Source: Blastobasis lacticolella (taxonomy: Eukaryota; Arthropoda; Insecta; Lepidoptera; Blastobasidae). Taken from it: DNA of 64,000 nt. The stretch is from NCBI GenBank assembly GCA_905147135.1, contig LR990043.1:16989584-17053583 (forward strand), read 5' to 3'. Numbering within the stretch: the stretch's first letter is position 1; each line of letters opens with the position of its first letter. Position numbers and translations under genes: made by a program. The notes under the pieces were generated by a model. It had not been told where the DNA came from and searched no databases. It saw nothing but the letters and a program-made list of their open reading frames with translations. Shown in pieces: positions 1-36,084 of this stretch.

Positions 1-1035
1 CGCGCTTTCAACCGATTCTATAAAGATAACCTGCTGATTGTTTCTGTACTGTGGTTATATTTGAGTGATAACATTTTTTTAATCTCTTGCGTTTTCTCGG
101 GACCCAGTTTTTAGTTTCAGGGGTTTTTCAGTTGCTACCCAAGTAACTCAAAGAAGCTGATAAAGAGACGTCATTAGCCTGTAAAAAATAGCATTCAGAA
201 TTTTGTATAAGCGCTTAGCCAGCTATTATAAGTACAATTTGGGCCCCAAATAGTACAGAATGGCTAATAGGCTTTAGTATGTCTGCTTTGTAGCATATTA
301 TACAGGCCGTTGTTTTAGTACGGCTGTTTTTTAGTATGCAACTACTTTGTAAAGGATATGTATGTACTTGATGAAAGCAGGCGAAACTGATTCTGAAATA
401 AATTAAGTTTTTGTACGACGCTGATCCAGCTGGAGTTATTAAATCGGAAAAAATAATACTCAGTTACAATTATAATAAACGGTAGGAATGTCGAACATAA
501 AATTGAATGAAGCGGGAATGTTAAGTAATTTTTTACAACGCAAGAATTAAATTTGAGGTTAAACTATCTACAAACATATAAATACACTTAAGAAATTCAC
601 TAAATGTCGTCACAAGACCCTATATTTAAAATATTCGCAAAGAATTTAATTTAAAATTTTCAGTAAGGCGGTTTGCCTTATCAGTATTATCCTATTTAAA
701 TACTGTGCAATGCCCAAAAATATCACAAAATCAATCTAAAAAACTAATCACGTGTAAAATACAAATATGAGACAAATATGTTGCTCATTCAGTAACTTCT
801 AAGGATTCTGCTATTTGACTTATTAGCAATTCATTATAATATTTGTTTCAAACTAAACTCGCGTTCTTTACACATACAAATGTTAGAAATAAGTAAAATC
901 AATGAGTAAATTATTAATAACGATACGTAATTTATATTGCTAAGGATAAATAATAAGTTTTGGAATAGAAGTTAACGGAAATGCAGTGCTTTTTTTTAAA
1001 AGGTTAATTCTAGTGTTAGTAAAAATACAGTTTCC

Positions 1036-1157
1036 GAGAAATGGAAATGCATACCATTTCCGTTTATGTCTAACCGGAAGCCCATATTATTTTATTTAAA
1101 TTAAATTAAATGAACGAGAAATGGAAATGTATGCCATTTCCGTTATCAACCGGAAAC
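1036..1157. repeat. Tandem pair of palindromic units
   Basis: Two copies of a roughly 45-bp unit lie about 77 bp apart (1036-1081 and 1113-1157). Each has the form GAGAAATGGAAATG..CATTTCCGTT and ends in AACCGGAA. Each unit can fold on itself through GGAAATG/CATTTCC. Family unknown. Confidence 0.6.
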
Positions 1158-1352
1158 TACATTTTATTTTATTTTGAAATGGTGGTGGGGATTCTAGATA
1201 AAAGAGGGGCAAACATTCGGTTGGGCATTCTAGTATCAACCGCCACCAAGGCAACTTGTGCATTTTTCTATTGTGTGTTTATTGAGAAGAATTTGTGAAA
1301 ATAAATAGTTTATCATTTAAATTACCTACGTGAGTTCATATTTAACCCCGAC

Positions 1353-1484
1353 TCTTATACATATTATTATATTAGACGATCGTCTCGTGACCACGGTGGG
1401 TGTAACCCTACCGAAACGTCGGGAAAACAAATCGAAAAGGTACGTCGCGTGCAAGTCCCGTCTAATATTATAATTCATAATAAG
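1353..1484. repeat. Small inverted-repeat element (MITE-like)
   Basis: Imperfect inverted arms at 1353-1378 and 1459-1484 both end in TATTAGACG / CGTCTAATA. They flank an interior that contains CTACCGAAACGTCGGG, a motif I associate with dispersed lepidopteran repeats. No coding sequence. Target duplications are not clear. Confidence 0.45.
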
Positions 1485-2780
1485 TGGACCATTTTACGAA
1501 TTTCCGTACAAAACTGTCAAATTGGACGAATTGCAATATGAATCATAATATGAATCATTTGGCGTTTCACCGGCAAAGTGGCCATTTTGCGATTGGCGAA
1601 ATGAAACATATTATGATCGTAATTTGAAACACCTAATGTGGCCTTTTTAGACCCCCTGTTCATAATCAGGCAGCGGCACTGCCGTACAAAATTATAACGC
1701 ATTTATCTAGTTTTGAGAAAAACGTGTTTGCAGTATAGGTTTTAATTTTTTTGGAACATGTTTTGTTTTGACAAAAATAACGGGTAAGAGTAGGCATCAA
1801 AAAACGGGTCTCTGATTCGAGTAGATTTCGTTTCCTGGATTCCGAAATCCGAAAAAATGCACTCACTGCATTTTACATTTGTACGGCAGGGCAGGCCTCC
1901 ATAGACAGTCGATCACTGTTAGCGAATGTATCGGCCTGAACACGCCTTCGAATATTGGCACTTTGCCGAGACAACGCATGTGGCGCAAAAAGTAATTAAC
2001 ATGCCGCCATGATGAAGGCGTCCATTTTGATAATATGAAAAGGATACTTGCACCCTATTGCTATCCTTGACGCTCAAAGTTTATAGTCTGTGTACCGTAA
2101 ATATCCGAACAGTTTTTCGTTTATAAATTTTATTATTCTTCTAGTGATGTGATTAATGTATGAGATGATTTATAGATACTAGGCAAAAAAGTAACTGGTA
2201 TTGATCATATAAGGGCCCGTCTTAAAAAAATGGAACTTTATTGTGGATGACGCAAATCCCTAACACAATCTTCCAGGATTTAATGCCTAACGCCAATATA
2301 ATGACGATCAAATTAGTATTGGAAATTATCCTAAGCCGGCTCCATGGTGCTGCGCGCGGTACATAAATACCCTATGTTGATTATTTATTTATGATGACTT
2401 TCAATAAGTGTATCGTTAATGTATCTACATTGAATAAAAAATTTTGAATTTTGAATCCTTAACACGCTTTACCTCTTTAAAATATTAGTATAGAGAGAAA
2501 GATATGTTAATTTCAAATTGATGACTCCAGTGATGTCTCATTAGTTGGTCAAATTATGGTATACACTAATAGAGTGAGATGAAAGGACTATGTTATAACT
2601 ATCTCTATTGGCTCGCGTTTTTAGCTCTGTACGCATTCGTTTTCCACTCGATTTCTCACCCAACAACTCGTTCCTAGGCACATCACTAGAATTACTGTCA
2701 AAAAATAATTTTTGTTTGCTGACTTTGCTTGTATGCAATTTGCTTGTAATTCAGAGAATTTATAATAAAATATACGTTAA

Positions 2781-3871
<1,091 letters not shown>

Positions 3872-3930
3872 AAAAATAACTTCATTTAATTATGTACTAT
3901 TTTATTATCTTAATACATGGCATAAGGAAT

Positions 3931-3936
3931 AATAAA
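3931..3936 (+). terminator. Polyadenylation signal of PSMA7
   Basis: AATAAA 60 bp after the stop codon. On the other strand an AATAAA (TTTATT at 3901-3906) could serve the convergent HSF-like gene, so the two 3' UTRs probably overlap. Confidence 0.6.
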
Positions 3937-3971
3937 TCTTAGTATCTTTTTAAGTAATAAAATGTTTGTAC

Positions 3972-6900
3972 TTATGAATTAAGTAAATCCACAGTACGTG
4001 ATATTTGAGAGTACAGTTCTTTTAAATCTGAACATTCTTGACTTGGACCTTTGTTGATTATTATATCATTTAGCATTTGATCCCATTCACCATCATTATA
4101 GTGGTCTGACACATCATTGTTCTTCTGCAACATTGTTAAATTTTGATTATGAAGATTTACTTAAATACAAAGGGACTTGTAACTAAACTCTGAGACGAAA
4201 CTTAAGGTCAAAAGTATAAATACATTGTCCCTAGTATAAAAAATAAACCGAAGACGTGGATTATTTAAAATAGTGTTTCTTTATAATTATATGATTTTAT
4301 TTCATTTTCAATGTGATAATTTTTATCAATATTTCAGTTATTTTAAATAATAAACCTCTTGGGTTTATTTTTTATAGTGGCAATTTGTTAACTTTTTTAT
4401 CTTTAGTTTCATCTCCGAGTATATATATTTCTGAACCTGGGACATTAAATAAAAAATGACCTTTTAAAGTTTGTTATTTTAAAGGTTTCTACTAGGTAGT
4501 AATTTTTTAAAATCATTTAGTTATAAATATTTGACCTAGGATCTAAAATACAGAATAACTTGATTACCTAAATTTTATGGTCATCTTAATGTCCTCTAAC
4601 TTATATAGGTTTCCAAGGAGCAACTTAGTCTTCAAAAACCATTTTATTCCTTACTAACCTCATCCATAATAATGTAAAATTTTATTACATACCTCAGCCA
4701 TAGAAACATCATCATTTTGATCATTACTTATAGATGGAAGAACACAGTTCAATGAGTTATGGTCATTCTGCTTATCCCCAATTTTTCGTGTGATGCCTTG
4801 ATCAATATCATTATGAATGTCAAATTCAGCCAGTAGCTCAACACCTGAGTTAGCTGCTGGCTCAGGGTCCAGTTCAGGCATATTGAGGAATGGAGTTGAG
4901 AAGTTGTCATTATTTTGCTGACAAGAATCATCATTGAAAGTCATCAGACTATCTTGAGCTGGTTCCCTAAAATCAATGATGGAAATATTGTTTTATTATT
5001 TATTTACCAATCATATACTCTATAGAACGAAAATACATACCCATAGTTAGTATTAACTTCAGGCATAGAGATGACTGTTGTACTTGTTTGCAAATTATCT
5101 GGGAAAGGAAGGTTATGGGAATAAAGGATTAAGGTTGGATTTTAGTGGTAGGTAAAGGTTAAAGAATGAAATCGCAATTCAAAGATGTCCACTGCTCGAC
5201 ATAGGCCCCCGAGTCTTATATTCCGTTCGCGTTGCGCTGCCTGGATTCATCGGGTTCTTACTATGTAAATTACAAAGTCGTCCGTCCGTCTCATGGGACG
5301 CTACTCTTTACGCTAGCTCGTCGCTCGCTACTCTGGAGCCTTTCCGCCCTTGCCCCCATTTTTCGATTTTAAGAGATATGACCTATAAAAATGTTTGATC
5401 TTATCTCTCGAAACTCCAGCACTCCGACCTCTTTCCAGGGCATGCGGTGTGACGTGAGTTTTCTGATAAGGCATAGACACCACGTTTCTCTGCCGTAACA
5501 CTTTTACGACTTTCATGTTGAAACACTTTCGCTCTTCTTTCGGATTCTCAGTAAGTAGGTATCCCGGATGCTCTGCACATCCGAGGTGAAATAAATGATA
5601 ATGTCACGTAATAAACCTTGTGGCATCTTTTGGGGTGGAGTTGCCTCTTCAGGATCATTATTCTTAGGGATAATCCAGTTAAGTTCGATATTCTCTTCAT
5701 CTTCAAAGTCGTCTATTGGATCTAAAAAGGGGAGTTTATACATTTTTTAGTAAACCAAAACTACCCAAGTATCTGCTACCTATTTTGAAAGGATCCTTTC
5801 TCTCCTTAGGTTTCGAGCTATAGGGACTGTGTCTACGCACTGAGGCCTGACTGATAAGTAGACCGTATTTGTAAAGTAAAAATTACCCCACTGTGTGTTT
5901 CTGTACCTAGCATCGAAGCTCCCTAACAGATGGACCGATTTCGACGCGGTTTTCTATTTGAAACCCGTATCGAAATGGTTCTTAGCTTTGCTCTATTAAA
6001 ATCATGTTAACTTGGTTACATATTACTTTACAAATACCTACGTCAACATTTACTTGCAGGGCCGAATTTAGGGGAGGGTAACCGGGGCGAAAGCCCCGGG
6101 GCCTCCACAAACGGGGGGCCCCCACAATAGACTTCGGAAAATAATACTTTCAAATTCCAATTTGTAAATACTAGTAAACATCTTTTCCTTTTAAATTTTT
6201 TTTGCTCTTTTACCTTAACCTACAGCCTGCAGTACTTTGTACATACATGATTATTTGATTATAATTACACTTAATTTATTATTTTTTAATTACAATAAAT
6301 TATATATTGAAAAACTCGACTTAAAAAATTTTTTCACTTTATTTGGAAAATAATTTGGGGCGAGGGGGCCTCCTCTCCTTCGTTGCCCCGAGGCCTCTGG
6401 ACCTCTAACTCCGGCCCTGTTTACTTGTCAGGCTTCCATCAAGCCTAGTGAGCGACGAAGTGGCCGAAGATGGAGCGTAGGTGCGTAGACAGTCGTAGTA
6501 CGAGCGAATAGAAATCATATTCTGAAAACGCCCTCGCACAGCAATTCTTTCGTATAACTCAGCACAGCGTCAGAACTAGCAAACCCAAAATATATTAAGT
6601 CTACAGCCGTGCTAACTAGCGTAGTGCGCGTATTGTATGGACCGGCCAGATGGGTCGTGCGCACACGCGTAATGTCTTATCTAGATACGACTCAAATGTG
6701 TAGGCCGCCCCGCAGCGAAAGTGCAGTAGGTTTAAGCAGACCAAGTGGCGAGAACATCCCATTTTGTACCTACTAACGTTTTTTCTCAACTACGCGCTCC
6801 GTGCTTGGAGGTCTCGGTTCAATTGATAGAGGCGGCGGCTCCCAACAAGCCCCATAAAGATACAGCATGCTGTTCCCAATCACATTTACCGTGCTGGCCA

Positions 6901-7677
6901 TCTTTATGGATAGTGCCATGCCTTTTGAAGCTTATTAATGCCAACTTAATAAGCTCCAAAAAGCCTATAGGTACTGGGAGTAGCTAAGGGTTCTCATGTT
7001 TGTTGGAAAGTAGGTACTGATATCAACGGGCTAGTTAGACAGGTGGAGTCTTGAAATTCAATAGATAAATAAATAGTACCTTCACATTCCAGTTCAAGTT
7101 TACAGAATTGCTTTGGTGAACTTTGAATCAGTAAATCTTGTGCTGCTTTTCTAAGAGCAACATGGAGATTACGGCGCGCTTTTTGCAAGGGTGTAATAAA
7201 TAGAAATTGGTCGCTGTTGCCATAAACATTCTAAAAAATATTTAGGGAGTAAGAGATTAGTTTGTCATAAAAAGCACAATGTAGGTACCGAAAATAACTT
7301 ACAACCTTGGGTCTGATGTTCTTTCGCATGGCTAATGCTTTTCTAGTAATTTTATTTAACAATTCAGGCCTTCCAAACTGGAAGTAATCATGAACATATT
7401 CATGCATGTAGGGATTACTAGAATTGCATAATGGATCTTGCAGATGTGATGTAACTTTTCGAAAACCATACAGATTAAGCTGCCTCACAAAACTTGAAAT
7501 ATTTGTAGTTTTAAAAATGGAATGGTCACATTGCAAATAATTATGAAGTACGCGATAGTTCAGTAAAATTGTTCTTCCTGTACCACCCCACAATATTGCG
7601 TCTGTTCGAAGGTTTAATAAATACCACAACTTCTGAGGAAAACGCATTTGAAAAATTGCATTTTTGTCGTCTTGCAT
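3972..7677 (-). CDS. Heat shock factor-like DNA-binding protein
   Basis: Nuclear DNA-binding protein of the HSF family, probably a transcription factor. Proposed exons in coding order: 7303-7677, 7080-7230, 5617-5721, 5042 or 5041-5098, 4693-4966, 3972-4124. These give an open frame of 371 aa. Exon 1 holds an HSF winged-helix domain (residues about 13-115): FPQKLW at the start, the recognition-helix block SFVRQLNLYGFRKV at residues 62-75, and YFQFGRPELLNKITRKA near its end. The intron after exon 1 has a good GTAAGT donor. No leucine-zipper trimerisation region (HR-A/B) is visible after the domain, so it resembles the HSFY/HSFX/HSF5-like side branch more than canonical HSF1. The rest is acidic and Asn/Ser-rich. 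The last three exons join with consistent phase and good splice sites; the donors of exons 2 (GTACTA, at 7079) and 3 (GTTTAT, at 5616) are weak and uncertain. Head-to-head with NSMAF. Confidence 0.75.
6049..6427. mobile_element. hAT-type MITE with 8-bp target duplication
   Basis: The element spans 6057-6419 (363 bp). It begins CAGGGCCGAATTTAGGGG and ends CTCCGGCCCTG, so the termini are inverted repeats starting CAGGGCCG, the typical hAT end. It is flanked on both sides by the identical 8-bp sequence TTTACTTG (6049-6056 and 6420-6427), the duplication length made by hAT transposases. GC-rich subterminal regions surround an AT-rich, non-coding core. It lies in the second intron of the HSF-like gene and needs a transposase supplied elsewhere. 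Confidence 0.9.
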
Positions 7678-8143
7678 ATTGTGTTATCACTGGTTTCCAG
7701 CAGACTAATTTGTTAAATCTTTGTATCATTGAAAAATGCACATAGCCTTGCAAATCAAAAGTGCGCGCGCGATATCGCCATTTTCTATGAGAATTCTATT
7801 GTTTATGGTAAAAATATCAAATAGGTTGAAGATTTGCTGTGTATCCGAACGTAGTAACTGTCACTTTGACATTCGTTGACCTTTATGTTGACATCTGTCG
7901 TTTGATTCATATTTTGGCAATTTCGACCGTATGCAGAGGAAATATGATGCATTATTGACATTTATTTACTTACATTTTGTACGAAATTTTTACTTTTCAT
8001 TTTCCTTTCCCTTTTCGTTCTATTTTAGTAGGGGCTAAAATATTATGTTTACAAATAAAAGTAAGTTAATTTAATGTGTAGAAGGACGTACCAGTTGGTG
8101 TATTGTTATTCATTTGCTATCGATAAGAACATTCCTATTCTGA
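7678..8143. promoter_or_regulatory. Bidirectional promoter region, HSF-like / NSMAF
   Basis: These 466 bp separate the start codons of two divergent genes, so both promoters must lie in or overlap this interval unless non-coding exons start further away. A perfect TATCGATA palindrome occurs at 8118-8125, 18 bp before the NSMAF start. This is the core of the DRE motif bound by DREF at many insect housekeeping promoters. A run of alternating GCGCGCGCGATATCGC lies near 7762. No TATA box is obvious. Function is inferred from position and motif only. Confidence 0.6.
8118..8125. promoter_or_regulatory. DRE-like box TATCGATA
   Basis: Exact 8-bp palindrome matching the DREF-binding core, placed just upstream of the NSMAF start codon, in the core promoter or 5' UTR. 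One occurrence could be chance; its position makes a role plausible. Confidence 0.45.
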
Positions 8144-33489
<25,346 letters not shown>

Positions 33490-33639
33490 CGTCAACAGGC
33501 ACCCACGAACAAAAAGCTCACGACGACCCCGTTTGTCCGACTGATGAATTGCTCCATTTTTGTGATATATTACGATACGTATTATTACTTTTATGAACAT
33601 CAAATCGTATTATTTTAGAAATAAGTTTCATTGAAGGAC

Positions 33640-33645
33640 AATAAA
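33640..33645 (+). terminator. Polyadenylation signal of NSMAF
   Basis: AATAAA 151 bp after the NSMAF stop codon, followed by a T/GT-rich stretch. First such signal downstream of the stop. Confidence 0.65.
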
Positions 33646-33780
33646 TATTTTTATCTTTGTCGATCTCATTTTGTGTTTTTGTTTTATTTGGGTGTTCGTT
33701 CTAGTTTTCCTTAAGTTTCTTTTTAATATTTTTTCTTTCTTAATTATTATCAATACCATTAAGGTTGCAAACAAGGAGGT

Positions 33781-34132
33781 GCGTCGATGGCCGAGCGGTT
33801 AGGGTATCCGACTCGTAAGCGAGAGGTACCGGGTTCGAATCCCGCTGCGGCCATGTACCAATGAGTCTTTTCTGAGTTACGTACATTAGTTGAATACTAA
33901 CCGATGCTCTTACGGTGAGGGAAAACATCGTGATGAAGCCTGCACATTCAGGCGACTGTATGTGTAACCATGATCCAATCTGGTGAGGTTCCCCTGGTAG
34001 AAGGGTCTCGGAGGTCAGATGGCAGTCGCTTCACTGTAATTACCTGATCGGCCAAATCCTGAATATTGGTCAAGGCGGACCACGGGTCCTCGTGCGCAAG
34101 AGCACAACCGGGACATTAATACTAAGATGATT
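33781..34132 (+). mobile_element. tRNA-derived SINE, best-preserved copy
   Basis: About 350 bp. The head GCGTCGATGGCCGAGCGGTT (A box TGGCCGAGCGG) and GGGTTCGAATCCCG (B box) form a split RNA polymerase III promoter. The body has GTGAGGGAAAACATCGTGAT and CCCCTGGTAGAAGGG; the tail is GTGCGCAAGAGCACAACCGG then GACATTAATACTAAGATG. The tail resembles the RTE 3' end at 26880, pointing to LINE-dependent mobility. Other copies: 12187 (-), 30089, 30874, 45301 (-), 50601 and 57931 (-). Confidence 0.88.
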
Positions 34133-34141
34133 ATTTTTATT

Positions 34142-34330
34142 ATTAAGGTGGCAAACAAGCTTACGGCCTGCCTGATGGAACGCAGTCACTGCAGCCTATG
34201 GACGTTTTCAATACCAGGGGCATGACCCACGCGTTGCCGACCACCACATAAAACATTTTACCCCTTTTTTGAAGAACTCCATGTTGTTATCTCCAGTACT
34301 CTGTAGTCCTTTTTTGAAGAACTCCATATT
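34142..34330 (+). repeat. Dispersed repeat, TACGGCCTGCCTGAT family
   Basis: Reads GTGGCAAACAAGCTTACGGC, CTGCAGCCTATGGACGTTTT and GCATGACCCACGCGTTGCCG, with an internal near-duplication of TTTTTTGAAGAACTCCAT at about 34266 and 34312. Best copy of the family here. Confidence 0.65.
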
Positions 34331-36084
34331 GTACTCTCCAGTAGTCTGTAGTTGATGATTAAATTAGCAGAGTAGAATATTACGCCTAACCCCGACATAT
34401 ATGGTTGTCGTAAAGGGCGACTAATATCTTAGACGTTAGCCAGGACCTCCGTAGACCAGAAAAGGGGCAGCAGCGTTTTCTTTTGTAGATTGATCAGGTC
34501 GTAGGGCTCTGATTTATCTATTTCTGCTGCCAAGCAACAATGCTTGGATTGTTGTTTTCCGGTTTGAAGATTATGGTAGACAGCGCATTACAGGCAAGAG
34601 GCATTACATCGTCCTAACAGTGACAACGCGCCTGTGGATCTACATTTTTGTTACCTGCTACCTAAATGCATGAATCGTAGTTATTGGGCGACAGTTACCG
34701 CTTATCATCAGGTGGGCTGTCCGCTAGTTTGTATTTTCATGTGCGATATCCAACCTGCCAGGCGTGGAGATTAGCATAACTCTTCACTGATGCCGAGGAG
34801 GCTCAAGTAGCAGTGGCAAGTATTAATGGGCTGTTGCTCTTTGAGGATGATGGATATACTGTTCAGCTACCGTTCCCAGTTGTTGATTAAATAGCAAGCG
34901 TTAATTAAGCTTATTGTTAGTCAGAGGTCGTTCAGAGGGCGATTTCGACATACTCGTACGTATGCATAACCTTTAAACAAAAAGGAAGAACGATGCTGTG
35001 CCATAATCTCTGCTTCAAGTATATAGTAGATAAATTATATAAACATTGTCGTCCGCATGATAAATTGATACGAAGAGGAAATATCCGTTCGAAATTTAAT
35101 TGTGGGCGGAAGAGAGATGTATCAATTTCAGCAGCAGCTTTTAGCGAATTTGATGTTCAAATGTACAATGTACAGAATGTCTCATTGTAGATACAGGTTT
35201 TTGTTTTTCTCGTCTCCGTGCAGAGTCATGTGTTTTTCAGAATCGAATAAAGAACTAATTAGGCAACGTGTAAGTAATCAGAGCAATGATGTAGATATAA
35301 TTTCTCGAAAATAATATAGTCCAAATGTGTTCCATAGTGTATGTGCACATATTGTTTGAAGCAAAATCTCGTATTTAGCGGAACGATCAAAATGTTGCAC
35401 AATTCAGTACCTAACTGCGATTCAAAGCTGATATCCACGGCCAAGATGTACATTACTCCCCATCCTCCTCGTTTTAGCGGTAAATCACAATTCAGCAGCT
35501 AGCGGTAAACCTGCCAGCCAAGGTCCGCTCTTCTACTAGAATAGCGGTTTCTTATTTATTAAAAACATTTTTCTACCAGAATCCTTAATAAAAATTTTGT
35601 CTTCTTACGGGCGGTAACTCATCTGACTCGCATAGCACTTTAGGGAAAAGCCGATTCGCCAGATCAAGAGCACACTCATTTTGCCCATTTACATTGAAGA
35701 CATTTTGCTCAATAAAGATTTTATTATTTATTTATTATTATTATTTCTGAATTTGAATTATGTTGGGCGCTTCGCAAAATACGAGGCTTTGTCTCAAACA
35801 ATATTAACCGGATATAATTTTCAAAAAATGAAATCGTATCAGTAGGTACAAAATTTTGTATAATTAGTATGTACCTAATTAGTTTTATTTGCGATTTTAG
35901 AAGCATAACGCTGCAGCCAGACAAAAATCCATAGTTATCCATTACGTTTCTAACAATACATACTTATTTACAAATGAAAAGGCGAATCGTAATAAAGCTC
36001 TGCAAAAGTTTCCCAATTAAATATAATTAAAAACTTAATAACATGATATTCATTAAGACGATTAAAATACAACAAGTAATTTCT

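Larger units (their letters stand above)
33646..35883. other. Spacer between NSMAF and Axud1
   Basis: Convergent gene ends. Holds a full SINE (33781), a TACGGCCTGCCTGAT repeat (34142-34330), a LINE 3' UTR fragment (34485-34740) and part of a GGAGATCGCAGTGTT-type repeat near 34740-34850. Small ORFs at 34993-35314 have no recognisable domain. Confidence 0.6.

Noticed and set aside
1901..2500. Search for a gene or promoter element upstream of PSMA7
   Set aside because: Only AT-rich sequence and a LINE-like 3' motif; no ORF with protein-like composition.
5328..5516. Minus-strand ORF MKVVKVLRQRNVVSMPY.. as an HSF-like exon
   Set aside because: It sits between exon 3 and exon 4 of the HSF-like gene, but no splice sites keep phase with either neighbour. 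Left out of the model, though an alternative exon cannot be excluded.
33781..33855. tRNA gene with A and B boxes
   Set aside because: The tRNA-like head continues into a 280-bp body that recurs in at least six other places with a LINE-type tail, and the anticodon stem is imperfect. It is a SINE.
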